Counted from the stretch's first letter, positions 12,561-25,562 are shown. The stretch: DNA of 64,000 nucleotides from Silurus meridionalis (GCF_014805685.1 NC_060893.1:12487773-12551772); one strand, 5' to 3'. Notes: generated by a model from the sequence alone, not told the origin. Numbers and translations are program-made.

Positions 12561-13983
12561 ATTATTCCTAAACCAGATAGTGAAAGGAGCTGGTTCTTAT
12601 GATTGCAAAAGCGGTACTTATGGACTAGTTACAATAACCAGAAAACAGAAAATACAGAATGTCTAATTTGGTGGTATTTTTTCTGCCTCAAAAGCACCCA
12701 TGATCACTGTTTTGGGAAATTTGGATTCACATGGCATTTTCTGAACCATCTATGTTGTACATTTTGTGCTCATTATCATCCCTTCCCTATCACCACTTCT
12801 AAACATCCAGGAGTCAATTTCCATTTAGTTCCTCAGAATGAAGTGATCAGATCACAGGAAAGATCAGCGAGATACTCTTCAGTCTTTTCTATTCACGCCC
12901 AGTGCTGCCTGAACGTTTCTCTGTTTCATTCACATCTCTTATTCTCTTTATATAGAATAGTGAAATGTTTATTCGGTTCACCTCTACTTTACCCACACCT
13001 GCCCAGCAGTCTTTGACTTTGATCCAAAAACCTTTCTTTCAGCCCTCAGTGGCTGTATATTGGCAAGGGAACAGAACTTATACACACCATAAAGTCAATT
13101 TCTTAAGATCCATAATGTTATAAACACACCTATTTATTTAAACACAACTATTCAGCAAAGATTGGATCAATGTTGCTTTGAAAAAAAACATAACCAATTC
13201 TGATGGCTAGTATTATCGTCATAGAAACTGTTTGTGTAGGGTTACAATATAAAGTGCAATAAAGGCATTACAGTTAGTTACATGTGCAGAATGGATGTCT
13301 GTTGGTTTTCAGCCTCAAAACAAATTTCATTGAAAGTGCAATCAGTTGTTTTCAATCATCACAATCCTTATAATATCTGCTAAAGTTCTCCTGTTAACCT
13401 GGTAGTTGTCAATTAAACCTGTTGAAAGAAAAATCTCCAGTCTATGTGAAAGCCCAGACTTGTAAATGGTAGAACAAACAAATGATGTCACCAACATTCA
13501 GCCAATCAAGACGAATAGATATCTTGCTTTTAATTTAAGCAAAACACAAAGTTTTGTGTCTAGTCATGTATTTTGGACTGTGGCATTGGAGAGATTAAAA
13601 AAGGGGTGAAGATACATTTATTTGAATTTTCGAGTTTTAGCACATCTAGCATCTAACTGAGCTCTATCAACACATCTGGCTTTACCTTTAACTGTAGTAT
13701 CATCTAATCAATGTTTAGTTTTAATGAAAACCTTTCATTAGTTTAGATAATGAAGGATAGCATGTCTGCAGTTCATAGACTTGGACTCCATGTTGCTTTT
13801 AGTATTTTACATTATAAACTTGCATCACTGGAATGCTTTAAGTGAAATGATGTTTAAAATCTATGTGTTTACATATACAGTACGTTTACATTTGGCTATA
13901 AGATGAAAATGGAGGCATTTAGTTGCAGAACTGGGAAGTTATTTAAAATAAGAGCAGTTTGTAATCTTTGTCTCACTCACAAA
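12561..13983. other. Non-coding stretch
   Basis: Includes a 137-codon frame at 12603-13016 rich in His, Phe and Cys with no recognisable domain and no splice evidence. I regard it as chance or repeat-derived. Nothing else recognised. Confidence 0.55.
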
Positions 13984-14001
13984 ACACACACACACATGCA
14001 T

Positions 14002-14046
<45 letters not shown>

Positions 14047-14048
14047 CA
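13984..14048. repeat. (CA)n microsatellite, interrupted
   Basis: CA array with an ATGCATGCA interruption near 13994-14003 and CG near its right end. Confidence 0.95.
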
Positions 14049-14851
14049 ACATGCACCAGGCTCACTAGAGAAACCCCATCTTTCATCAGAGTGTCAGACT
14101 GTGGTCTTTGTGCCACGCAGAACCGCCCTCCCTCCCTACAGATTGCAAGTTTTGAAAGTGAAGAAACAGCACCTGGATTAACACACAGGCTGCTCCACAC
14201 TGATCTGATGGACTGCCACTGGGGAGTTTGGATACCACGGCTACTTGGTAAGAAACCTATGGGCTTTCACCAACTGTTAGTGTGTGAAACAACACTGTGC
14301 CTGAGATGCAGTTGTTTTAGCACTTTTATAACCATGTCATCTATAGTGTTCCTCTTTGGTGTATTATGTGTGAACTACACAGAACTGTTTTATTGTCAAT
14401 GAGTAAATGGCAAGCTGTGAGAATGTCTGTATAGCTCAATTTACAAGGAACCTAAATGTAAATGCTTCTAAGAAAAGAGTGTCAATCTCTAAATGTATTG
14501 TGGCGTTTCTTGCCTAAAGATCTTATTTGTGTTCAAACATTGTCTAATTGAGCCCAATGTAAACAGGCAGTGTTTGAATACAAGCATGTCAGTGGAATCA
14601 TGCAGCTTATTTGACTCATATGCTTAAATCTTTAAGGACATTAAAAGGCATTCTTGAGGGCTTTAATTTGTGCTTGTAAAGACTACAACTTTTTCTCTGT
14701 CTTCCTTTCTCTATTTCACACAGGCTGTTGACTGTTAACACTTTTCCCAAAGACTAATGCTAGATCCAGAAATCTGCTAACTGTTCTGGGACATTCAGAT
14801 GAAGCAGATATGTGAAGCAGGGCTATGCGTGTTAATATTTCACATCGATAA

Positions 14852-14861
14852 TGTGTGTGTG

Positions 14862-14893
<32 letters not shown>

Positions 14894-14901
14894 TGCGTGT
14901 G
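14852..14901. repeat. Compound (GT)n-(GTGC)n repeat
   Basis: About ten GT units pass into about six GCGT tetranucleotide units, then back to GT. The whole tract alternates purine and pyrimidine, and the GCGT part carries a CpG in every unit. Confidence 0.95.
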
Positions 14902-17250
14902 ATTTGTTGTTCAGGCTTCCACTTTTAAACCGCTACCTCTTAACATTCCTCAAGAATGGACTCTCTTAATTAGATTGGACTCTCTTAATCTTTATATGAA
15001 TCTGTTATTCACAATGTTGCTCATTTTGCTTTTTCATTGGCAACCTTCTTTTTAAAAACTCAGGCAACAAGTAAGAGCATGCACCAAAATCAAGCAGAAG
15101 TCATGAATAGCTTGTTGGCCCTCACTGGGTGCAGACGGGTTAGTGCAGAAGGAATTAGGTAGGAGACAGTGGCTTGGGCCATGTGCCAGGTGGGGAGTTA
15201 GGGGAAGGAGTCAGAGATCCAGAGAGAAAGCTGGAAAGAAGCAAAGAAATGGGAGAGATTTGGAATGAAATATGGTTGTGTCTCATAAAGGAGTAGAGGA
15301 GGCCAGCCTGGATTTTTTCTGTCAGGGTTTCCCACAAACAACAGCTCTGTCATTATCACTGTTCTTAATGGTCAGGGTTCACCGATTACACAGCTTGATG
15401 TCATGACCTGTTATGTCTCTGCTGTCACAGCGCAGCCATTTCTGGACTATTGGAGTTTATCTATAGCCCACTTTACCTCGACCTCTGACTCCTGACCCAA
15501 TGTGAATGAGGCCTTTACTTCAGTTCTCCAACTATTAACTGTAGTTTTGTGTGTGTCTGGAAAATTTGTAATTACATAGCTAGTAGCCTAGCTTTTCAAA
15601 CATAGAGGGTGTTCTTTCAAAAAAACATTAACTGATTACAAAATATGTGTTTCAGATTCAGAATATTTTATTGATCCCATAGGGAAATTGTTTGATGTTT
15701 AATTAGAACCTTAATCTTTTATCAAGGGTTTAAATGCCTCTAATAAAATACTTAGTAGTAGTATTAATATCATTAGTACAATATAATATTGTTTATATAA
15801 TGTCATTCTTATACAGTATCTTATTTATTAAAAAATATCTGATGGGTTTAATTGAGTCAAATGATTGGGTCAGCTGATTGATTGATTATATCTTATATTG
15901 TCCTCTTAACTGCTTATTGAAAATTATAAAACAGATATTATAGCATATAAGACAATAATGAAATCAAGACAATATAAAATATTACACTCTGGCCAACGTA
16001 AATGATCAAATGTCTCAGTGTGCAGCGATACTTGGACAAAAAAAGGACATAGGACATAGGACATGGTGATTATGCGTGCTGATGCTGAACAGAAATAGTC
16101 AAGAAGTCTAGTTATTTTTAGATCAGAGATCATTCTTTTTTAACATACCATGTCTCAGACATACAGTATGTTCCCTATAAAGATTTAATTTGCCTTGTGT
16201 TACATTCTTATAATTTGTAACACTAAATGTTTTACAGGTTATTTATATTAACTAGCTATCTACAGTAAATATAGGGGGAAAATCCAGTGTGTGTTGATTT
16301 TTGAAAGTAATCATACAGTAATGCAGTGAAGGGAAATAAGTATATAGGATGTATTCATAGGCATATACATATGGTTATGTTTAAAACCTGCAATTGATAT
16401 GTAAAAGAGTATTCATATTTTACAGATTGTCTAACATTTGCAGATAAACATTAATTATAGCTTTTAGCTGTCTAAAATAACAAATAATTATGCTTTTTCT
16501 TCATTTTCCTTTTGACAAATTGTCATTTTGCACTTTTGCGGGTCCCACTGATGGACTGCAATTCAAGTCTGGAGCTTGGCTAGGTAATGCAAGGCCATCC
16601 TCAATTCCTTGGGTCGATGTTTTGTTGAAATGTCAAGTTTCTCCCTAGATTTAATCTTGGCAGATGAAATTAATCATGATTCCTTCAATGATATGTAATG
16701 CCCCAGCACCATCTGCAGAGAAGCAGCAACAAATCATGCTGCATTGTTTATATGATGTACTTTGGATTTTATTGGCACCTTTTCTTTCTCCAAATATGAC
16801 AAGCTGAACCATTGGTAAAGAGTTCTATTTTTCTTTTGACTGACTATTCCTGTCTAAATGCTTTTGGACATATTTAATCACATATTTCTTCTTCTTTTTT
16901 TTAACAAAGAGGTTTGGCATGGTGTGTTAAGAACAGAGATTATTTGGTTGCAATGCTTATTGTTCTTTGTGGAAAGTTCTGTACATACACGCAGCAAACT
17001 TTTTGTTTAAAGTGAAATGCTAGTTCTGCCACTAATGGTTAAAATGGCAACCAGTAGTAGAAATGCCTATTGATAACTTCATAGTACAGTGACTGGGAAC
17101 TTTGAATATATGATTTGAATATAGCAAAACTGATCCTGCTGCTTTCAGGTAACTCTTTTTTAAGTGACTACTGTCTTCTTTCTTTGCTCCCTCATCATTA
17201 TGCAGAGTGTGCAATAGAAGGACCCAATGGTGAATCATTGATTCGCCAGG
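14902..17250. other. Non-coding stretch
   Basis: No gene supported. A possible SINE-type tail lies at 15650-15692 (listed separately), a short tandem of AGGACAT (three copies) at about 16044-16065, and a minus-strand CTCF-like word with one mismatch at 16703-16718. Two copies of TTGGACTCTCTTAAT-like sequence occur at about 14955-14990. Confidence 0.55.
15650..15692 (-). mobile_element. SINE/LINE 3'-tail fragment
   Basis: Reads TTTATTGATCCCATAGGGAAATT. The reverse complement, AATTTCCCTATGGGATCAATAAA, resembles the 3' tail shared by several fish SINEs and their partner LINEs. The SINE at 23705 has a similar AATTTCCCTCTGG word near its 3' end. Only this tail is visible here. Confidence 0.4.
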
Positions 17251-17255
17251 CAGTT

Positions 17256-17268
17256 TGACCTTTGACCT
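17256..17268. promoter_or_regulatory. DR1 nuclear-receptor element
   Basis: TGACCTTTGACCT is a perfect direct repeat of two AGGTCA half-sites spaced by one base (read on the minus strand). DR1 sites of this type bind RXR heterodimers, HNF4 or COUP-TF factors. The motif is certain; a role here is inference. Confidence 0.4.
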
Positions 17269-17839
17269 GTAATCAAAAGCAGCAGGTGGCGAGTAGACCT
17301 GCTGAACGTGGTACAGTCTAGACGAAGTAACTGAAACCTACACGGGGGATTTTAAAGGGGAAATACTCATGGCTGCCATTTGTAGGGTTGTTTCTAAACT
17401 ATAGTGTTAAGAGACATTAACTGCAGTGGGGCTTTTTAAACAGTCATTTTGCAGGCACAAACTGATGGACATTCTGCTGTGTTATTACTGTCAGGGATGA
17501 AAGTATGGTGGGAGCAAATTTCAATTTACCTATAAATGTCGCTGGGTATCCATTACAAAGCACAAGTTTATAACACCTAGCCTACATCATATTCAAACCT
17601 GTTGGTCTTAATTTCTACTGTCTACCCTTTATTTCACAATGTAATTATTACTTGTCGACCGAGATTTAGATATACTTAGGGGAAGATTCTTCACACAACA
17701 GTAAAGCAGAATTTTACTAAAACAGAGCAAAGTGGAGTACTTGTCATAAATGTTTCATTTATTTAAATAAATAATACAATAACAAAAGTTTTTTAAACAT
17801 TTTTTATGTAATTTATTAGTACAAAAACTGTTTTGAAAT

Positions 17840-17968
17840 GTCACTCCAAACTTTCGAGGCTTTCGCTGCTTCTCGCGAACTGTCAGTTTTTTCGCGAGTT
17901 ACTCTTAGTCCGGTTCCAAATGAAAAGTCATGAACTATCGAGGTCATGAGTATCGAGGTTCGACTGTA
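17840..17968 (-). mobile_element. Terminal part of a DNA transposon
   Basis: The segment ends in TATCGAGGTTCGACTGTA. Its reverse complement begins TACAGTCGAACCTCGATA, the style of terminus seen in TA-inserting mariner/pogo-type elements of fish, followed inwards by the TTTGGAACCGGAC and CTCGCGAA words I associate with that family. The TA at the end could be the target-site base pair. I did not find a matching opposite terminus in the preceding kilobase, so this is a solo or broken end. Confidence 0.45.
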
Positions 17969-20500
17969 ATTAAATTGCGTGGCACTTTTTGAGGTTTTGG
18001 CTTGGTGGAGTGGTATTTCTAGGGTGCATATCTCTTACATAAAAGCAGCTATAAAGTAAATTTAAGAAAGCTTACACTACTGTAGTCTCAACAGATAGCT
18101 TGGTAAATCAAGCAAATTAAGTAGAAAGGAAGACAGAAAGAGAGCACAGGCACCTAGGTGTGGGTAAAGTTTCCTACCTATGGCTAAACTTAGATCAGAG
18201 TTTCTACAAGCATGAAACTGTGCAAAGGTGACCTGTGTATTTATGCTGTTTTGAATTTACCTTCATGCTTGGAAGTTAGGGCTTTTGGAGGAGCTATTTT
18301 ACTTGCATATGTATATTATATCAATAGCAATAATATATCATAGAAATAAAGAAATATAACATAAAGAAAGACTACATATCAACACTATAAGACTAATAAA
18401 ATGTCCAGAACTGCTTTAAAAACTGAATATGCATCTGAATTTTTCTCTTTGGAGGAAATATCTCTTTTTCACATGATTAGCAAGTATTTAGCACTTTCGC
18501 AGAGCTGCTACAAACAGATGTTTTGGTGGATTGTGTGTAAGTGTGTAATAAGGATAAAGCGTTAGTGTTTCGGGTGTGAGCTGCTGGTAGAGATGTCAGA
18601 AATGACATGCATGAAAAACACCACAGCAAGAGCTTTTTAATTAAGACTATCACTCAGTCAGGGGTCTGTGCATATGCGGATCCAGTTTACTGTTTTCTCT
18701 AAGCTGTTCCATCACACCAGCTATTTTTCCCCCTCTTTTGTCTCTGTAATTAATCAAGTGTATTGGTGATATGAATGTAAATAAGTAACAGCACTAGGAC
18801 AGCCATAACATCAGAAATAATCTGAACAATCGTGTTTACTTCGTGACGCTAGAAATTTGAAACTGCTTTACATAATACATAAACATTACAGAGGATATTT
18901 GAATACGTTTTCTTTTTCTGACATCTGCAATTTATACATACACTATTCAGTTAATAGAATATAATTGATTATTTTTTCTTTATTATATTTTTATTAAACA
19001 ATCACTTTATGCAGTATTTACTTCCTGTTTCCTTGTCATATGCAATATGCTTTCAGCATTTCAATATTTTTATGGACAGAGCTTCATCAACTAGAGCTCA
19101 GACACAAATCCACTTCAGCACCTGGTATCCTGGGTTCTTTACCTAATTTACTTGATTTTATTTACTAGGCTTTGGCTTGTGTTTATTAAACTTTGCTCGC
19201 ATTGACTACAATGCTGCTTACTGACTTGGATCGGTTTAATGAACTGCTTGCAGATGATCTGACACCACGTCACTGTGAAAACAATATATATTGCGTGTTT
19301 ATATAGTGTAGCACCGCAGTACACTTTTAGTAAAATTCAATAAAATCTCAAATTATTCTATAGTTTGTGTTCACTAGTAAGTGAATGTTTGAAAAGACTC
19401 TTTGGTGTGATGCCACTAAATGAGTTTTAAACATTTATTAAAAACAAAAAAAAATTACAATTTTTTGAGTTTTACTGTTGTGTGTGTGATCTTTGTAAGA
19501 ATAAATTTATATTCTTGTGGAAACAAGTGAAGAGAATTTATGAGTATGATTGATTTTGGCACGGCTCTAAGGCAACTTTCGGACTAGGTTTAAAAGTGTA
19601 GAGTTTGTTTGGATGATGGGGGTTTGCATCATTTGTTTTTCCCCCTGCTTACACAGCCAGGAATGCCACAGAGGCTGCAGTTTCTTTTCTGAGCAGATAT
19701 TTTATTGACAGCTGCCAGAATGTAAGGTGAACTTCTGCAAATGTTATAAAGGGAGTTCTGACTGAAAAATCACAGACCTCAACATTACCATGACAGATAC
19801 CATAAAATTATGGGATAAGATTACAAGCAGTTCCACATAAATCAATGCTATATTAAGAAAACCTCCTGCTCTACAAATGCTGACTTTATATGGTTATATA
19901 GCCAATTTAATCTGCAATGTCTATAAGATTGAAGTTATAAATTAAGGCTTTAACAATATACACAAACAATATTATTAACCCTGAGACAATAAAGCAAAAA
20001 CATTTTTTGACAATCTTTAAAATATTGATAAAACCTTGTTTTGGGGAAATTCCATGTTATTGAGATTTGCCAAAAAAAATAAAAGCTGTTATTATAATAC
20101 ATGCCCATTCATTCTACATGCATTATAAACATGAGTAAGAAACATCTGATAGCTTCATTAGGCCTCCTGGACATCCAAAAACTTCTATTGTTTCTGACAT
20201 CTGTTTCCCTTAGTGACTAATTGCAATTATCACATGGTTTGGAAGTTATGGAGGGAGAGCAAAAGGGAGAGAGAGGGAGATTAATGAGTTTGGGCAGTTG
20301 TCAGATGGACGCCCGCACAGCAGTGCTGGAGGGATCCCATTGCATTGCTGGTGGTTGAGGTTGCCAGATTGTACATAACCCCCGTGTTTGTGTCCCTTTC
20401 TCCCATCACACATCATCTCTTGTCCCTGATGATCCATGGCCAGGGACTCAGAGCCCCCAGCTGTGTCAGAGCCTATCAGTGTACAGCTCCTGCTTTAAAT
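17969..20500. other. Non-coding stretch
   Basis: Mostly AT-rich with no supported exon. The 20280-20480 part is GC-richer and non-repetitive, bounded by a CA run, and could be conserved non-coding sequence, but one sequence alone cannot show that. Confidence 0.5.
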
Positions 20501-20616
20501 TCAAACACACACACAAACACACAAACACACACACAGCAGAAACAAGATCAGAGCCCAGCACCTACCTGTGCCTTCCTACAGAGAGCTGAAGCTGCTCTGA
20601 TTAAATATGTGAATGG

Positions 20617-20660
20617 TAATTGTATAATTATAATCAGTAATTGCCCTTTGTTTGGCAGTG
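20617..20660. promoter_or_regulatory. Homeodomain/SOX-like motif cluster
   Basis: Within 44 bases there are TAATTG, ATAATTATAAT and AGTAATTG homeodomain-type cores, followed by CCTTTGTT, a SOX-type core on the minus strand (AACAAAG), then CAGTGCAG. Such packing is common in developmental enhancers of vertebrates. The sequence lies between two short CA runs (20505-20538 and 20721-20742). Function is inferred only. Confidence 0.3.
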
Positions 20661-20742
20661 CAGAGGCGGCAGCTGCAGAAGGGGCTGTTCATCCTGAGAA
20701 AGAGATCACCCACCCTAACAACACACACACACACACACACAG

Positions 20743-22312
20743 AATGTTCAGCAGGAGAAAAGTGTGCATTTTTAGCATACATTATTATTTAAAAAGCTAC
20801 AAAAGAAAAGAAAAGCCAGGCAAAGGACATGCTGGGTATAAAAGACAACTAAATTAAAAATAGTTTTAGGAAGTGTGAAAGTGATAACTCGCATGACAGA
20901 ACATTGTATTTATTTTCTAAAAGCCTTTGCTTTATAACACTACAATAAGACCTTCTGTCACACTGTGTGTTTTAGTGTGTGCCCCAGTGTATGTATATGA
21001 CAAGCTAAGGCTAAATTTGTGTCTTTTTAAGTTAAGTTTCTTGCTTCAGTAGAGCCTAAATTAATAACAAGAACAGAATCTATTTCTTGAAAGACCAATT
21101 AAAACAGTATTAGCTTCTTTTCTTTTCAGTTGTGTGTCTTTAAAAAAGCCTTCAGGTTGGCTGTTTGTGTGAAATGGCTACACATTAATAGTCCCAAGAG
21201 AGACACAACATGAAGAAAAATTGTTGAAAATGTTATTTCATTTTGTTGAACCCTTTTGGAAACGCCATGACATCGCACATCCCAGGAATTGCCGTGCTCT
21301 GCCAGATAGCAACCTTTTCCAGAGTGTTACACAGAGGCCAAACCCACAAACCCTACAGGGACTCTTACTTTCATTAAAAATCATCAAAAGGAAATAATCT
21401 TTCTCTCAACGGAAGCTACGGAGGTTGTGACAATGTTACAATAAACTCAACCAATGGAAAATAATATGAGAGTGAGAGACTTGCAATCTCCATTTGGATA
21501 AATTGACTCAGACAGGAAGCCATGTGGGTAAAAGAAATCTTGATTAGGAAACAGTTTTAGTCATAATATATGCTTGATGTGGGAGTTTTTGCATAACCAT
21601 TGCATTTTTCACGTAAAAACTGTTCATTTAAACTTGGTTAAAGCCCATTTCAAGAAATCCTATAAATACATCTTGATAATCAGATTATTTTATGCATGTG
21701 TGCATTTTTTTTTAACCTCTATGAATTTTTTACATAAAAGTAGAAATTTTCAAAATTGCAAACAAATAAATATATCTTAAATAAATATGGGCCGGTATTC
21801 ATGTTTAAAATGAATGTGTTAAAATTTTTATCTGGGCTTTTTTTTAGTAGGCAAATTTTTCTTCATTTTGAAATAAATCCAATCCAAAGATAATTTCAAA
21901 TACTACCATGTGAGTGTTTGAGTCCACAGCTGATCCACTAGAATGTACTAAACTCCACCCACCTTAAAATCTCCCATCCCCTACCCATCCCGCTGCATGC
22001 CATGATCATGATTAATTACCTCTCAGGGCTAGAGGTGAAAGCGGTCATAAAGTCAGAGGGCAGAGGCCAAAAGGTCAGGTCATGTGTCAGAAAGGACAGG
22101 GTGCCTAGTGAACTTCAGGAGTCACTTGAGGATATTTGTTGTCTTGCTGGCCCCAGTAGGAGGACATGTTTGTGTGGGATGGGGGGTGGTAATTAACATG
22201 GAGAATTGCAGTTAGGAAATTTTGCCCATTTGACCCTAAGCTTGGAGTTTCCTAATCCAGCGAGAGATGGATCTTACACCTACGCCATCTGGAGAGATGG
22301 AACACATACAAA
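20743..22312. other. Non-coding stretch
   Basis: No exon supported. 22040-22090 carries several AGGTCA-like words (AAAAGGTCAGGTCATG). Confidence 0.55.
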
Positions 22313-22316
22313 TAAA

Positions 22317-22320
22317 CACA

Positions 22321-22391
<71 letters not shown>
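22317..22391. repeat. (CA)n microsatellite
   Basis: About 30 CA units with one ATA break near the left end. Confidence 0.95.
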
Positions 22392-22393
<2 letters not shown>

Positions 22394-23704
22394 CTTTCAT
22401 TTTCACATTCAAGGACACACCTGCACTTGCACTCCCTCTCACACACAAGCATTGGGGCGACACATGCATAGACTAATTTCACACTCGGTAAGTGTAAGCC
22501 TGGTCAGTATAGGCTCAGATGCAAGCACAGATGGCAGAGCGAATGGGCTTTTGGAGCATATCACTAGAGCTTGTGTGCTGATCTACACTCTGCTTTTCCA
22601 GCCCTTAGCCAGTTTCAGACAAATGAGGAACTGCTTTCAGATCAGCTCTCACTTACCAGGGACACTTTATTATGATGGTGGGTGTGTGTTTGCACATGTG
22701 ATTCCAATGAAAGTGAAATGACATGTATAGCTTGGCCCAGGATGGTGTGAGCGTGACTGGGCATTGGAGACTTGTCAATTGCAAGAACGCTTAATCTTCA
22801 TGCAGTGGCAACACACCCCAAACTTATTATTACTGTGCAGTAACTATGTGTATAATGCAGCATAGAATTATATTTGTTCTGCAACATGCTTTAATGGACA
22901 GTCCATATTAAAAAGTCAATTGGTGAGTCTGTGTAGAGACAGGCTTGGCTGAATATGATGCGGGTCCTTTGCACCCTGGCCTCAGCCTTACCCAGACTGG
23001 TATTAGAGCCAGGGCTTCCGCTGAGCCTGTGCCATCTGCGCCCCCCTAAACAGGCTGCTGGCAGAGGGCAGCACGCAGAGAGCTGTAATTGGGTTGGAGT
23101 CATGAAAAGTAGCATGGGTAGGGTGAACATTAGCAGACTGGCTAATGATAGCACTCTGCTCAACTTCTGACTGAGACGGCCTTCTGTTACTCCTCAGGTC
23201 AGATGTAGACATGCTCTTTAATGAGAGGATGTGACCGTGACACAAGGGTGAGGTTAGATAAACTTGAGCTCCTGAAAAATGTGAATGGAGTCAAATTAGC
23301 CTGGCTGATGTAGCTAGATTTTGCCTGATGTTTTATGAATGGGGTTGTAAAAAAGAGTGACCTTAAAGGAAAAATCAACCCTGAATGACTTGTGTGTTCA
23401 TTTACAAGATTTACAAATGTCGTTCGCTCTCATTTTGGCCAACAATTTCCTGTCAGTACTTCATTTCCTTAAAGTCACTGATGTAGCAGGTACAATCTGT
23501 CCAAATCAGTCACTTCTTCAAATGCCCTCTGCTCAGAAAGATTAAGTTTCAAATTTTGTGCTAATGCCACCATCAACACCACTCTGTACAGAAAAACCTG
23601 ACTGCTTTTAGTTATGTTTAAGCTCATTCTTTTTTTCCTCCTATTAAGCATGTACATTGTAACTTAAAGATAAATGTCACCAGGTACAGCAGGATACAGA
23701 AGAG
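22392..23704. other. Non-coding stretch
   Basis: Contains overlapping short frames on both strands at 22891-23245 in a GC-richer patch. None has a domain or clear splice sites. A G-run/C-run (GCGCCCCCCTAAA) near 23038 resembles a CTCF core with one extra base. Confidence 0.5.
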
Positions 23705-23940
23705 AAGTGGTAGTGGTTAAGCCTCTGTGTTACTGATTGGAAGGTCGGGGTTTCAAGCCCCGGTATTACCAAGTTCCCACTCTTGCCCCTGAGCAAGGAC
23801 CTTAACTCTCTGTACTCCAAGGTACTGTGACATGGCCGACCCTGTGCTCTGACCCCAGCTTCCTATATCGCTGGGATGGCCGATAAAATAGCAATTTCCC
23901 TCTGGAATTTAAAAAAGTAGAAAAAAAATATGTAACAAAA
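23705..23940 (+). mobile_element. tRNA-derived SINE
   Basis: The 5' part (GTGGTTAAGCCTCTGTGTTAC, then GGTCGGGGTTTCAAGCCCC) has the layout of a tRNA-related head with a good B-box-like word. The A-box region seems shortened (TGGTAGTGG where the intact SINE usually has several more bases). The body has TGAGCAAGGACCTTAACTCTC and GACCCCAGCTTCC, which I recognise from otophysan SINEs, and the 3' end has AATTTCCCTCTGG followed by an A-rich tail. A possible short target duplication AGAAGAG occurs at 23698 and 23941. RNA polymerase III origin is family knowledge; this copy looks old and inactive. Confidence 0.7.
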
Positions 23941-25559
23941 AGAAGAGCGAACCAAACAACAAATTAGCACCAGAATCCACATGAAACACATTTAATATAA
24001 ACAATATTTGCTTTATTATTAACTTTTTATACCATTTCAGTGTTTGAAAAATGCTAGGTCAGCGTACACCCAAACACTGCTTCTGAAGGAATACCTATAC
24101 AAAACCCTTGAATCGATGGTTTCCTTTTCACTTAGATTACAAACAATATCCTTTTTCTAACTATGTATTTTTTTTCACTTTTTCAAATGATAATTTCAGC
24201 CTGCATATTTCAGCTTTTCTTGTTTCCTGTCTAAAACAGAACTATAGAAGCACATAACTGTCTAGCTACCAAAAAGTTAGTAAAGAAAGTGGCTCACATC
24301 AATAAGTGGAAATAAACCCTGTAAGGCATTTTATTCTTATACTCACATACAAATCCACAATTTTGTGTGAAGTATTGGGTCCTGACTTGCCAGGGCTGAA
24401 AAAATATGTGAGGGTTTGGATAGAACTGGGAGGTCTGGTGGAAATCCAGTCAAGACAGTTTATCAAACTCTGCTGGCCGTTGTCTTATGAATGTCTCACC
24501 ATTTTAAAGCCGTCACACTCATGATGGACTTTGTGGCTTTTCTCTATTCTGTAATACTCCTCATCCCCCTGTCGCCATTCCTCAATTTCTGTCTCTGTAC
24601 TTGCAGCCCCCACACATTGTTATTTCAATACAAGTATTATACCTCTCTCAAATGCCTCTTAGTTAAATTTAGCTGTCAGGGTAATGTGAGGATTTCCGTC
24701 ATTTAACTACAGGTAAATTTACGTCATTAAATATCATGTTATTATCAACTAAGTGTAAACCTCAGTCACATGTGCCACATCTTTGGGATTGTAGCAAATG
24801 GAGTTCAGTGAGGAACCTGAAGAAGGCTACAATGACATATTGAGGCATTTAAGCTTCAGAGATTTCAATGTGCCTTGCTATATTTCGCCTTATCTCCAGA
24901 GCCAGGGATGTCAAGGCAAAACAGACATCACCTGGGAAAACCTCTACAGCAAGCCTTCAGAGACTTGCTTATAAACCAGTGGGAATGCTGTGAACAAATT
25001 GAAAAGCCAAGTTATAATTATCATTATTTTTATGTCTAATGGATAGGATAATGTTTTGGAAAGTACAAGCTCTACAATTATACAGTCTAATGAATGCTCC
25101 TGCAACATTGATACCAAATCAAGCAAATCAAGGAAATATGTCTCCGGATTTTAGCCTTTCTAAAAAAGTAACCAAGCAATAAGAGCAGACTAAAAGATCA
25201 GTAAATGAAAACACACATTTACATTTTAACAATGAGAAAAATAACCTACTGACTCAGCAAAATAAATTTCAGACCTAGAAGTGTTTAAAAATTAAGTATA
25301 CGCCTCTCTCTCCCTCGCTCCCCCTCTCTCAGTTTTCCCAAAAATGTGTTTTGGAGCCTCCTGTACTATGGGTTCCAGTGTTTTTTCAGTCTTATGAATA
25401 ATTGTGCTGTATGATTGCAGTCTGCAATGATTAAGTATTTCCTGTTTTTTGACATGTTCATTTTAGTATTTTATGTTGCCAAAAAGCATTCAGCTTCTCA
25501 GGGCCTAATTTTTTCATCAGACCTAACATCCTCTGACTGTGGCTGGTTTTACTAGAGCC

Positions 25560-25562
<3 letters not shown>
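23941..25562. other. Non-coding stretch
   Basis: No supported gene, recognised transposon or long tandem array. Confidence 0.55.

Noticed and set aside
12603..13016. 137-codon ORF
   Set aside because: Composition is His/Phe/Cys-rich and AT-driven, follows a decayed repeat and shows no recognisable domain.
17300..17330. Partner terminus for the transposon end at 17968
   Set aside because: GTACAGTCTAGACGAAG shares only the first few bases with the expected TACAGTCGAACCTCG and then diverges.
23028..23050. Third CTCF-like site
   Set aside because: The G-run is one base too long for the core, so spacing is wrong.
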